DNA of 64,000 nucleotides from Brassica napus (GCF_020379485.1 NC_063450.1:49442681-49506680); one strand, 5' to 3'. Shown: positions 36,690 to 48,079, counted from the stretch's first letter. The notes: generated from the letters alone by a model not told the origin. Program-made: numbers and translations.

Positions 36690-36971
36690 TATAGAATCAC
36701 AAAGCAATATAGAATCTCAAAGCAATGAAGTCATTCTCTTATTCAATCAATCAAGCAATGCTTAAACAATTCAATCAAGCTCTCTAAGAATCACACAACA
36801 CACACACTCATCATTATCATCGACATCAATATATATAGAGAGCTCTATTTCCTAATCCTGTTAGATAACATATTAGACTTATCTAAATCTATTATAACTT
36901 CCAATTCCTCAACAGGATTAGGTCAATTACTTGCTTCTTAAGTTTCCTTCTTCTTCAAGCTTAACTCAACA
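36690..36971 (-). mobile_element. Solo LTR (Copia-like), minus orientation
   Basis: On the minus strand a 282-bp unit starts TGTTGAGTTAAGC and carries a TATATATA-type box (36828-36840). It is flanked by a 5-bp duplication GATAA (36685-36689 and 36972-36976). The expected terminal CA at the other end reads TA. The sequence has the look of a crucifer Copia LTR left after recombination between two LTRs. It is oriented towards the wax synthase-like gene and ends about 100 bp before its start codon. Confidence 0.65.
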
Positions 36972-37080
36972 GATAATATGGATTTAACAGGTAGACAAAT
37001 GAAGGAACAGGTTTCTTCTACGTTTTCCCTTCTGAGGGTGGCTCTTATGCACGTTCTCCCTTCCTGAGGCTATCCAGGGT

Positions 37081-37640
37081 ATGATAGCAAAAATACATAC
37101 TTACATGTATTTTCTAGTTTTATTTCATTGTTTCACGAGAAGGTATTATGAAATTGCGATAAAAGAAATCAACATACACAACTTGTTTACTTTTAATTTT
37201 TCCAATACTGAAAGTACGTACATGTATTTTTTAGTTTTATTTCATAGTTTCACGAGAAGATATATTTGGTAATCTGCTAAGTCAGAGAGTGCTTTGCGAC
37301 GGAAGAAATTCAAGAACAACAAGGTTCATGCGTTTGTTTATATTTGAGGGAAGTAGAGCCAACCAATTGTCACAGCCATAAAGGTCATCGCTGTTCTCAC
37401 CGGCCACTGCCATGCAAACTATGTTCTATTCGCCACCACTTCCGACGCAGTTAAACCCCATAACACGTATAACAAAGTAATCTCCCCTGAGGCGTTACGC
37501 GAGATGTATAGAACATTAGAATCTCGTGAAACAGGCCAGCAACGAGAAACATCTTAAAACCCCACATGAACTTAGCCAACCGGGAGTTGCGTTTGGAGAT
37601 GCCCCGAGCGTAGACTTTGAGGATCTTGCTTAAACTTCAT
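37081..37640 (-). pseudogene. Decayed partial copy of the wax synthase-like gene
   Basis: The plus-strand stretch 37340-37630 aligns with 35650-35960 of the intact gene in the same order: the complements of WLYFPQ, the FHELIF region and the SRSK segment are recognisable. It carries frameshifts and deletions, and the N-terminal two thirds are absent. The preceding 37081-37270 contains a duplicated ~42-bp phrase (ACATGTATTTT(C/T)TAGTTTTATTTCA at 37105 and 37220) related to the 3' flank of the intact gene. This is a tandem duplicate that has died. Confidence 0.78.
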
Positions 37641-37891
37641 CCTAACTTATGCTATACGATTTTGTTTAGTTAAATGATGATTTTTTCACCACTAAATTGA
37701 TGATATTTGATTAAAGAACAATGAACTAATTTTTGATCGAATCTGATTATGGACAGGACTGGACTGTATGAAAAGAAATCGGTATCACATTATATTAAAC
37801 TAAATGTGGTTTCAATAGAAAATTAATTAACAATATATATACCATTTTAAGTCTTTATATATTAGTTAAGTTTCATTCCAGTTTTAAATAA

Positions 37892-39893
37892 GAATAGTGG
37901 TCATAAAAATCTCGAACTTTAAAATATTGGGCATTTAAAATATGAAGTTTATCTCAATCAATTTAAAACATAAGATTTTATTAAGTTTTGTTTAAATCTT
38001 GAGTTTCTGTTGATTAAACCAAAAAGACATGTCGTTCAATATTTTGATAAAAAATTTAAACAGAGTTAATTAATATGTAACTAGGTGCTTTCATGTTTCC
38101 TGCACCATGTGCGATGATAGAAATTTAAAATTTAAATTATATTTAAAAACAAAATTTTGATTATTCTTTTTATTTCATAATTTTCTTTTCAACATTTTAG
38201 TATAAATTTTGATTTAAATAAACATAAAAAAGATAAAATAAATAATTTTGTTTATTTTAAATTGTATTTAAAATAGATATGTTTATATTTAAAATTATAA
38301 TCTTAGATATATTTTTATCTATTTATTTTGGATAAATTATATCAAATCAACTTGGATAAAATTAATAAAAATTTGATATAAAAGTTTTATAATTATCAAA
38401 GAGTATAACTAAACAATATTTCTAAAAATTTTAGATACGTAAAAGAAGTTAATAATATTACTGATTATTAAAAAAAAATTGTAAAAGAATTGAAAACCCC
38501 CGTTAGTAATAAAATTGTATAATTATAAAATATAAATAAATAATATTTCAAAATTTGTAAAATATTATTATATTTTTATTATTATGTTATTTAATGTTAT
38601 ATTTGAATTGATTTACTTAATGATGATGTATAATTTACTACCATATTCTAAAAAGTTTACCAAAAATATAAATAAACATTAAATATAATTGTCCATGTCA
38701 CATTTAGTCATAACCCATATCATCAATTCTATTATGTCATGTCATATTTATCTAGTGAAAATGGTTGCAAAAAAACACATGTATCAAAATCACTTTGCAA
38801 ATAGTGTCTATGGGATTAAGTGCAGTTAGATTAAACTGTGTTCGACGAAAAAAAGAAAGAAAAAGACACAACTTAACTTGACTACACTTAGAGCATCTCC
38901 AAAAGAAACTTTATAACTTCAAATCAAATATAAAGTTTTTGCTCTTCAATTTGAAGTTTTGAGAAGTGAAATTTGAAGCTTCACTACTCAAAATTCCATA
39001 TTTGAAGTTTTTCATATTTTTATTTTTATTTTGATCCTTATAATTAATTACAAATCACATTTATGATTCTTAAGTATTTTTTCATTTATTGTTTTAATCC
39101 TTAAAATTTTAATACATCATAAATATTTCAAATTTATTTTTATAAATTTATTTTTACTTGAAATTAAATAAAAATTTTAAAATAAGATTTATAATATTTT
39201 AAAACAAGAATTAGAAAACAAGAATTTTACAAAAGAGACTTAATTAAAAAATCTTTTTAAAAGATATATGAAGAAATAATTGTTACACAAATTTAAATAT
39301 TAAAACAACACTAATAGTCTAATAAATTTTCTCCGGAACCTCCAAAATTTCTAAAATATTATACAAACAAATTTTGTGTAACCGAATATGGAGCATTACA
39401 AAAATAATATTATGGAATAATGTGGTGTTTTTCTTGTAGTTTAATATTTAATTATGTATTTTATTTATAATTATATATATTTAGTGTAAGATTTCATTAA
39501 TTAGGATTACTTTAATATTTTTATATATGTGCTAGTTATTTATAAAATTGTAGTGTATTTATATTAATTATAATAAATATATATATTATAGTGTAAAATA
39601 CAAATAATTTTAAATTTAAGTTTGAAGTTTTGTTTTTTTGAGAAAAAACACGTTTAAACTTCAAATTTAGAGTTTTGCAAACTCTAAAATAGAAAGTCTT
39701 TTAGAGATGCTCCTAGTGCAAGGTTAATTAACCATGTTTAAAATTTTATAAAAGTATTGAATGACGTACCTTTTTGGTTTAGTCAATTAAATTCAATAAA
39801 AGTTTATGCTTTAAAGTTTAAATTTTCAAAGACAAAGTTAATATTTAAGTGGTAAAAAGTTTGAAAGTTTAGAAATTTTATGACTATTTTCCC
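37892..39893. mobile_element. Long-TIR element (MULE-like) with nested MITE
   Basis: About 200 bp at 37892-38092 match the reverse complement of 39716-39893 at roughly 75-80 percent by eye (for example TAAACCAAAAAG and CATTCAATA-type blocks in both). Long TIRs around an AT-rich non-coding centre suggest a non-autonomous Mutator-like element. No exact 9-bp duplication is visible, so the ends are approximate. The PIF/Harbinger element 38891-39712 is inserted just inside the right arm. Confidence 0.6.
38891..39712. mobile_element. PIF/Harbinger MITE, nested
   Basis: An 822-bp element begins GAGCATCTCCAAAAG and ends with the complement of GAGCATCTCTAAAAG. It is bordered by TTA (38888-38890) and CTA (39713-39715), a slightly decayed duplication. 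AT-rich and non-coding. Confidence 0.72.
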
Positions 39894-41271
39894 AATTTTA
39901 AGAGTGAGACTTTGATCATAATATTTTAATGCTCATATACAGATATCATTATGAATATTACTACATCGTATAATGAATCGTGGATATATTCAGTGAATGC
40001 GGATCATTTAGACACCCTAACAAACAGTGTAATAAGGATTACGTACCTTTGGATTATCATCAGTTGATTCGATTTGTGACTTTTGAAACACATAATCATT
40101 ATGGGATATGCGATGACAACTTAAAAACACGTAATCTAGGCTTAATTAACACCTGATACCCAAACATACTCTAGAGGTCCATAACATGAGGCAAACATCT
40201 TGGTAGAACCCAACATTAAGTGAATCATAATCTACCAATCATTCCGGCCCAAGCTTTCTCGTCGTTTAAAATAGCAATTATCAGTTCTTCAATAAACTTA
40301 TACATGTCTACTGATGCATATAATAATGCATTATCACTTATCAATTATCAAGTTCACGATAATTTATTTCTCATATATAACAGACGTTTCTTTGTTTTCC
40401 AAAAACTATTTCCGACCTGTCTCTTTCACGCGATTTTAATGGATGCTCGCTTTTTGACTCAACTGGCTTTTTTTTGTCTGCTTGCTAACCAAGAAACAAC
40501 CAATAGTGTGTTCATGAGAGTAATCCTATGTTTGAAATAATGGATATATTATTTTCTTTCTTGTGAAACAAGCGACGCTTATGTCTCCCGTTTCCTCAAT
40601 ACAAATCCTTTAATTAGTGCCTTGCCAGAGCATAATTCTGAAAGCTATGTATCACCACCATTCGTCGGTGTGTAACTTACATTTCTGATACATGTATTGT
40701 CCTAATCAATTTGGTACAATAATTTCTTTTCTTTTTTTGGTAAACATAATATATATATTTTGTTAAGTTCATACATCCAGTTTTGAAACCACTGCCCACT
40801 AGTTCTATATGTAGACATTATGAGCTGATAAAGAAAAAGACTTCGAGCAAAATGTTTAACTGAGCTTAAAAGTAATAAGCTAAATTGTTCACCCTGAAAG
40901 AAAATTTTGAGAAATTTCGGAGTGCGAAGTTCTTGGTGGAGACTTTTGAAGTTTGAGTAGAGACATCTGAGTTGATACGTTTACCTTTGTTTCATATGAA
41001 GTTATTCTCTAAAATATTTTCACCATATTATTTATATGTACTAAAGGAAGATATATATACAGTATTTTTTTTTTGTGCAACATATATATACAGTATATAT
41101 TTGTTGTTTCATATGTATGTTTTGTGCGCGTGGTTTTGTTTCTCTTTGTTGTTGTATAGGCTATATATTTGAGCTCTTCTGAGATATCATTCTGATTTTA
41201 TTTAAAATAATTTAATTCTATATCAGACAAAAGTGTAACTGGGTTCAAAAGTATTGTCGGATAAGCTAAAC
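39894..41271. other. Intergenic, no gene seen
   Basis: No recognisable gene; the 106-codon frame at 40220-40540 has no motif or codon bias to support it. Confidence 0.5.
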
Positions 41272-41412
41272 TGGGCTTTTGGCCCATTAATAATTCTGTT
41301 CTCTTATAACTTTTCTGAGTCACCGCCTCGGGATCTTTAGTTGAGATCTGTCTTACCGGTAACATCATCTCTCTGTCTCTGTGTCGGCCTAAAACCTTGT
41401 CTCTAGGGTTTA
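41272..41412 (+). promoter_or_regulatory. Site II pair and telo-box of the CX9C gene
   Basis: TGGGCT (41272-41277) and GGCCCA (41281-41286) form two site II elements in opposite orientation, and TAGGGTTTA (41404-41412), a telo-box, lies 9 bp before the start codon. This pairing is known from promoters of nuclear genes for mitochondrial and ribosomal proteins bound by TCP factors, which fits the predicted product. Confidence 0.6.
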
Positions 41413-41420
41413 TCATTTCC

Positions 41421-41939
41421 ATGGAGAAACAGAATCCTCAGCCAGTCTGCGGCAAAGAGGCTCTCCTCCTTCTCAATTGCGTCACGGAGTCTCCGTACGA
41501 TTCAGAGAAATGCATCCGGTTCCTGCAATCTCTCAGAGAATGCGTTCTCTCAAAGGTTTCATCTTTACTCCCTCTCGTCACTGATCTCTACCAGTCTTTC
41601 GTTAGTGGGGTTTGCAATTTACATCATCTCTATCGAATCTTAGTTACTTTTGTTGGATCGTACTTAAATATTCACTTTTGCTTCAAGGACAGTTTGATAG
41701 AAAACATTTGAAAAGTTAGCATTTTTTTCTATGAATTAATAATGTAAATGCGAAATTATAACATATAGTAAAGGAATGATTAGTTTTTTTTTTCATTTGA
41801 ATGTTCGATTCCAAACTAAACCAAATCTTTTTTTCTTTATTGTTGTTGAATGTAACAGAAAGTTAACAAGTTCGTGATACCGAGTCAGGAACATGCCAGT
41901 GAGGGAGCAGGAGGCTCAGCTACCAAGCCACCTTCATAA
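41421..41939 (+). CDS. Twin-CX9C (Cox19-like CHCH) small protein
   Basis: Two exons, 41421-41555 and 41859-41939, with a GT-AG intron between them give 71 aa. The four cysteines C10-X9-C20 and C31-X9-C41 form the twin CX9C motif of CHCH proteins, which are oxidised by Mia40 and retained in the mitochondrial intermembrane space, where many act in cytochrome c oxidase assembly. There is no cleavable presequence, as usual for this class. The C-terminal exon (KVNKFVIPSQEHASEG) is hydrophilic. By neighbourhood it corresponds to the Arabidopsis gene I recall as At4g23760, annotated Cox19-like. The specific assembly role is not known to me. Confidence 0.85.
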
Positions 41940-42299
41940 CGTTCTTTGTTTCCCATTTCTTTTGAGATGTTATCTCACATACTTGATTTCATATAAGACT
42001 CGGAACTAGAGGTTGGTTTCCATATTGTAGCCATTTTGTATGTTGAAAACTGGAAGGAGCTAAAGAGAAATATTCAAGTGGCTGTTTGATTCTCTGCAAA
42101 CTACTTTCTGATGCCAAATAAGTTCAGACAATACTAGCATACACAAGCTTCTGTTTATACTGAACCATCTCGAAGCAGATTTTAGGGGGATAGAAGCTGC
42201 TTCCTCTACACCTTTTTGTTAAGCTAGTTCCACTTGCAATACAAAACATACGTCGAAGTAGATTCGTACTCTCTCTCTCTCTCTCTGCTTCTCCATTTG

Positions 42300-42653
42300 T
42301 AGGTTCATTGTCACATATAGAAGGACAACTTTTCTTGGTTCTGACAGTTCCTGTCTCCTCCTCTTTCTCCCTTGCTCTCTCTTTGTTTTCCTTCGTCGTC
42401 ACCACGTATCTCAATCACACCTGCACAGAGATTCCAGCCACAGAAACATGTTAACTTCCTCTAATTCTAAATCTAACACACTACCATTAGTGAGAAACGT
42501 CAAAACGCATCAAAGAAGAACCACTTGAATTACTTCATCAGAAGAAGAGTTCGAGTATTCGACAGCCTTTTCAAGCTTCTCTAGCATCTTCTCCGATTCA
42601 CCGTGCTTCTTCTCCCAATGCTTAAAATTAGTCTTATCGAATTTGAGAAGGTC
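42300..42653 (-). pseudogene. Unidentified gene remnant
   Basis: On the minus strand, 42653-42525 encodes 43 residues with good protein character (LLKFDKTNFKHWEKKHGES, then EKMLEKLEKAVEYSN), bounded upstream by a stop. After a plausible GT...AG intron the next segment (42423-42310) would read VIEIRGDDEGKQRESKGE but is out of frame by two bases. I do not recognise the family. It lies where one or two small Arabidopsis genes are expected between the CX9C and TBL24 genes. It could be a relic or an exon of a gene whose other exons I miss. Confidence 0.35.
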
Positions 42654-42656
42654 TCA

Positions 42657-44038
42657 AAACCAAGTTTATTGATCCATATATTATAACATGTGTGACATGT
42701 TGCCGATCCTAAGGTAACAATCAGTTGAGATTAGTCGAAAGATATTTTTCATGAAATTCTTTTATTTTTGATAAAATGAAAAATATGGCTTTGATCCCAT
42801 AGAGAAAAAAACGCTTGTGAAATGAGAGCATAGTATTAATATCTCTCTCTCTCTCCCTACAAACTCATGTTCCTTTAAATTTATAAAGGACATAAGTGTA
42901 TAATACAATGCATTAAAGTAACAGGTAATCGGGTAATTGTTAATATAGATTTTTCTTTCTACTATTTTTTTTTATAAAGCTGACTTATTATGAAATTACA
43001 TTTATGAAAAAAATTACATAGACGATTCGACAACCGACAAACACTACCTATTTTATGAAGATCTATGCCAAACTGCATCATCTGAGCCTTCCTATGAAGA
43101 TCTATTACAAACCAGATTTACTTGCACCATGTTGAATATTCCTTGTAAACCTTTCTTCCGTAGCCTCCATTAATAAATCGCTCTTTCCGGAACTTGAAAT
43201 CTTGGATTTCCTGTAATCCGCAAAAAATTGCATAGTCTGACGTTCGAACCTCATACCTAAGTGTAGAAGCCTTTAAACCTTAACCAGTATGGTACAGTGC
43301 TTCCACGAACTATCTTTTTGTTTGGATCATCATTTTTGTGGAACTTTAAAAATACTCAGAGATCATAAGTTGTTTTGTAATGAAGCAAGGCTAATTGATG
43401 GGGGACATAGAGATTGCAAGTTGTTATGGGACGTCTTAGTCATTAAAGTTATTAAATGCGATAAATTCAATTCAGTCCGGATGATATTCCAGTCTATTTT
43501 AGATTTGATTTGTTTTTCTTATTCAGGTATTAATTAGTAACATCTATTAATAAATCTTTATTTAATGTATAATTATTTAAATAAAAATAATTTAGTTAAA
43601 CATTTATTGGTTAGTTAAAAAGAAAAGAAATAAATTTTGTATGAAAAATTGCATTGAAAAAATATAGAATGACACTTAAAAAACTAGAAGGTGTTAAAGG
43701 TAATAAAAAACAAAATTTGTGTAAAATGACCTTTCTTATTTGACAAAACAGTGTTTGACTACTATAAATCGAAAACATTTTTACCCAAAAAAATAGAAAA
43801 CATTACCGTAGCTCCAAACTTCAGTATCTTGAACTGTCATATAATCAGATTTTATTTTTATCGAAAAAAAAAATCAGATTATTATAATAATACGTCTTTA
43901 TTCACTTATCTACTGTATGGTTCTTTTTTAGAAATGGTCCAATGATTTACAATCAAAGCATAAAGAAAAGTCCAGAGCATTTGTCGGTCTAATAACACAC
44001 TCATACCAAGAGCACAACAGTGTTCATACCTTCTTGAG
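42657..44038. other. Intergenic, no gene seen
   Basis: A CT microsatellite at about 42843-42856 and AT-rich spacer. The 82-codon frame at 43289-43537 has no recognisable motif. The last ~150 bp are the TBL24 upstream region. Confidence 0.5.
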
Positions 44039-45864
44039 ATGAAGCTGAAGGTGTTCTCAGTCTCCAAGATCCATAAGAATGTGTTCCTCATCAAGCTCTT
44101 CTCTGCTATTCTCATAACAGGTCTCGCTTTCAGTCTCTTCATTTTCCACTCCAGCGACTTTTCTCCAGTCTTTGCTTCGGTCACCGGAAGATTCGAAGCA
44201 CGGTTTCTGCCGCCGAAGGTTATCGTACCGGAAAATGAAGATCTCATTCCTCAGGGTAAGATCAGTTCTATTTCGAATCACCCATTGTGTTTTTGTCTGA
44301 ATTTTGTTCATGAGCAACAACTCTGAGATCTATAGGAGCTCTGTTTCTTGATCTGCAAGATCTAAAGAACTGTGTTAAGGGTTTTTGTGAGTATGATTTA
44401 GACTGAGTTCTTGATTTACTGATCTTTGACTACTGTTTGCAACTTCTTGATTTTATAGTTGACCTCACAGTGGAAGCTAATAATATACTCTCTTTTTTTT
44501 TTGTTTCTTGAATCAGATATTGAAATAGAGAAGTGTAATCTCTTCGCTGGTAAATGGATCCCAGATTCATCAGGACCAACCTACACAAACAGCTCATGCG
44601 GTAATCTCATCGACGGTCACCAAAACTGCATCACCAACGGCAGGCCTGACCTAGACTTTCTCTACTGGAAATGGAAGCCTCATGACTGTTTGTTACCACG
44701 TTTTGATCCTCGAAAGTTTCTTCAACTTATGAGAAATAAATCTTGGGCATTCATCGGTGACTCCATCGTGCGTAACCACGTCGAATCTCTGCTTTGTATG
44801 CTCTATATGGTAATAATTTTTGTTTTATAGCCTTTTTTTTTAATGACTAGAAGGTTTTGGCCGTACATCTCAATAGGACGATTCCTAAATGATGTTAAAT
44901 TAACTTTCATTAGGAGAGTAGACCTTTCTTAACAAGATTTAAACCTATAACTACTTAGACACCTACTATATAATCTTAAAAGAGTTTTAGCCACTAACCC
45001 AACTCTAAGTTGATTTTTGTTTTGATATTAAACTACAAATATTTTATTTTTTTGCGGTCTCTCCAGGTAGAAGAACCGGTTGAAGTGTACCACGACAAGG
45101 AGTACAAATCGAAAAGATGGCATTTCCCTATACATAACTTAACTATATCCAACATCTGGTCGCCATTTCTAGTCCAAGCCGCTATTTTTGAAGATTCAAA
45201 CGGTGTCTCATCCGCAGCGGTCCAGCTACATCTTGACAAACTCGATGAGACATGGACCAGTCTGATGCCTACCCTAGACTATGCAATCATCTCAACCGGT
45301 AAATGGTATCTTAAAGCCGCTGTTTACCACGAAAATGCTAAACCGGTCGGTTGCCATATTTGTCCGGAAAAGTCTCGCTTGGAAGAGCTAGGATTCGACC
45401 ATGCTTATAACGCCTCGCTGCGTAACGTCATGGACTTCATAGCAGATGAAACTAACCGTAAAGGTACGGTGTTTTTCAGGACTTCGACTCCAGACCATTT
45501 CCAAAACGGGGAGTGGCATAACGGTGGGACGTGTAGGCAAACCGAGCCGGTGAGTGATGAGGAGGCTGAGATGAAAAACGTACATAAGATACTAAGAGGT
45601 TTGGAGATTGGTCAGTTCGAGAGAGCGGTTAGAGAGAAGACGGGTGAGGACGGTGGTGGTGGTGGTGGTGGTAATGTAAAGCTTTTGGATTTCACCGGAA
45701 TGTTATTGACTCGACCCGATGGTCATCCGGGTGCGTACCGAGCGTTTAGGCCGTTTGATAAAGACAAAAATGCAAAGGTACAGAATGATTGTCTGCATTG
45801 GTGCTTGCCTGGTCCGATTGATTACTTGAATGATGTTATATTGGAGACCATAGTAAATGGCTAA
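44039..45864 (+). CDS. TBL24: Trichome birefringence-like 24 (O-acetyltransferase)
   Basis: Exons 44039-44255, 44517-44809 and 45067-45864 join in frame (introns GT-AG) to 435 aa. One N-terminal membrane anchor (about residues 13-37) makes it a type II Golgi protein. The PMR5 N-terminal (TBL) domain starts at CNLFAGKWIPD (residues 79-89) with its conserved Cys and Trp. The GDSL-type motif is GDSIVRN (153-159) and the DXXH motif is DCLH (411-414). TBL proteins acetylate cell-wall polysaccharides; the TBL23-26 subclade has been linked to mannan/glucomannan acetylation. A run of seven glycines encoded by a GGT repeat (around 45652-45672) expands a loop in the last exon. Position between the CX9C gene and WRKY53 supports TBL24 rather than TBL23 or TBL25. 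Confidence 0.88.
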
Positions 45865-46228
45865 ACCGGACTGAGCAAATTGTGGTTGTTGGTTCATTGC
45901 CAATTGATGAAAGAAGTGAGACCCGGTTCTCTGGGGATTAATAGACTAATACAGAACAAATTTGTGAGAATTGAAGAGTGTATTATATCGGTTCGTGGGA
46001 GCTAGCAAAACCGGTTTGGTAAAGGACTTATTTTTTTTCGGTTCTGTAAAACTTTGTTTTTTTTCTGTTAGTATAAACCAATATTGTGTATTTAGAATTT
46101 AATTCCTGAACTGGATTTTCATCAAATATTGGAAATCTTTTGATCATTTCCCTTAACTTATCAAAATGCATTATTAGGAGTAAAAATATCATTTGATATA
46201 CCTAGTTGTTAGCATGTCCAAGTAAATT

Positions 46229-46345
46229 AATATGCATGAATTATTGGGTGAAGAAGACAAGCAAAGTAAAAACAACGAAAACTGCAAAGTTGATGGAAGC
46301 ATACAAGAAGGAACCGGAAGATTACAACAAGAAGTGTGCTGCTAT
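46229..46345 (+). pseudogene. Relic of a 3xHMG-box gene
   Basis: Two frames together give the C-terminal end of a third HMG box: MHELLGEEDKQ in one frame, then after a frameshift AKLMEAYKKEPEDYNKKCAA in another. The second matches the end of Arabidopsis 3xHMG-box proteins as I recall them (KAAKLMEAYKKEVEAYNKK). It lies between TBL24 and WRKY53, exactly where Arabidopsis has 3xHMG-box2 (At4g23800). Only about 40 codons survive, so the gene is lost here. Confidence 0.7.
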
Positions 46346-46815
46346 ATATTGGAGAATAAAATTATTATTGAATCGTATTATTGGTCTTCGTACATAATTC
46401 ATTCAACTAATCTTTTTTATCAAAATATTATCATCTATATCAAAATCAATTAATCTTTATCAAATGAAACTTTTATAATATTATTCGCTTTAAGCTTCAC
46501 AAATTTACATAATTCACTTCATAATCAGTTTTTAACAGTTCATAATAGTTGTTCCACAACTAGACATCTTGTTTCCCAATATATGCTACCAATATCTCCA
46601 AAAAAAATATCTTATTATTGAAATAGTGTTCAAGTCCGGTTGAACATCTCTATTGTGCTTTGTTAGACTCAGATTACTTTTCTAACCAGGAAATACATGG
46701 ATACAAGTTATCTACTACGTGAAATAATGCTTTGATGAATACATGTTGGAGCAAATTAGCTCAATATCCTAAGAAGAGTGGAATACCAATTCAATTGGGG
46801 AAAATGGTAATGATT

Positions 46816-46843
46816 GGGGGGGGGGGGGGAGGGGAGGGGGGGG
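46816..46843 (+). repeat. G-run capable of forming a G-quadruplex
   Basis: G14-A-G4-A-G8, 28 nt with only two interruptions. It is about 80 bp past the WRKY53 stop codon, so it would appear as a C-rich tract in the WRKY53 3' region. The run length may also be affected by sequencing error. Confidence 0.8.
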
Positions 46844-46921
46844 AGTACAAGTTCTCCTGCATGTTATTCTAAGTGATGTTCCCTGGATGACAATTGTTAT
46901 TATTCTCTATTACATGTGTTT

Positions 46922-48079
46922 TTAATAATAAATCGAGTCTGGTAAAAACGTGGGAAACTCCGGGTTAATCTCAACCGTTGGATTGAACCAATCAACAACG
47001 TCGAAGATAGGGGAACTCTCCATGAGTCCGCCGAAATAGTCGTTGGGAGTCCCGTAATCATAAAACGGCGGCGTATTGGGGAACAACGAGAAAACGTCTT
47101 CACCTTCGTCAAGCCGCTCGGTTCGAACAGTTAAACTGGTTTTGAGACTCTCGAGAAGCTCGTTAGGCTTTTGAGCTATGGGTGGTTTGGTTATGGTGTC
47201 TTGCTTCTCCGGCGAAGCCGGTGGAGGAGGAGCTGCTGCGGTCGCACGTGAGCAAGTGTGTGTTCCTCTGTACGTCACTTCGAAAACCGTTGAATCACTG
47301 TCCGATCTTTGGACCTGCTTGGTTGCCCAACAGTTCTGTGTGCTACGGTGCGTGCATCTGTAGTAACTCCTGTAGTTCAAACCAATCGAATTAACATCAT
47401 GATGATGATGGTGAACTGTTATAGATGATGTATTAATGATGATGATGTTACCTGGGGAACTTGGCGCCCAAAATGTCTTTCTGACCATACTTTCTCCAGC
47501 TATAGACGTCATCTTGATGAGGTCCTTCTAAGCCTCTCTCTGGGCTCATTCTCACTTTTTCTGTCCACTTTGGTAACATCTTCCTGCAAAATATTTTACC
47601 AAAATTTAAATTAATTTTTATAATATGATATTTATATCATCACATTATTCAATTTGGTGAATTGTAAATTTTTCAGAATTTTTTTATTGTTACCTTTTCT
47701 TTGAATTGAAAAGGTGATCTTGGCGATGAGTATTGCTGGAACCTCCTCCATCAAGGAAATCTTCACTTCTTGGACTTCCGTTTATCGACACCGGAGATTC
47801 AGGAATCAGTGTCACCGGAGCTATAGAACCCGCCTTCAGAATAAGCTGTACAGGCGGCGCCGAGGACCAGTTTACAATGGCAAGAGATTTCTTGTAGGAA
47901 GAAAGTATCTGCTTCATGAGAATCTCGTTCATCTCAGCCGCCCGAGATGATGATGACGGCGGCAACGATGATGGCTCTCCAAGTCGTGCCTGAAGCTTTT
48001 TGGCCGCCTCAAGTCCAGAAATGAGCTCGCTTACCAGTATTTTTTGTTCCCAATTTAACATATCCTTTTTACCTTCCAT
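46922..48079 (-). CDS. WRKY53: WRKY53 group III transcription factor
   Basis: Exons on the minus strand: 48079-47694, 47583-47452 and 47369-46922, GT-AG introns, 321 aa. One WRKY domain with WRKYGQK at 158-164 and a group III zinc finger C178-X7-C186-X23-H210-X-C212. The second intron interrupts the WRKY domain after the Pro of GAKFPR, the position usual for group III. The N-terminus (EGKKDMLNWEQK) and C-terminus (SSPIFDVVDWFNPTVEI, ending SIYY) match WRKY53, not its paralogue WRKY41. WRKY53 is a nuclear W-box-binding factor that promotes leaf senescence and acts in defence. An in-frame ATG six codons upstream (48097) could add MGDILK; the downstream ATG fits the Arabidopsis protein better. 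Confidence 0.94.

Noticed and set aside
37340..37640. Second functional wax synthase gene
   Set aside because: Only the C-terminal part aligns, with frameshifts and deletions; no frame longer than a few dozen codons remains.
43230..43260. tRNA or SINE B-box-like GTTCGAACC
   Set aside because: No A box at the right distance, no cloverleaf and no target duplication could be found.
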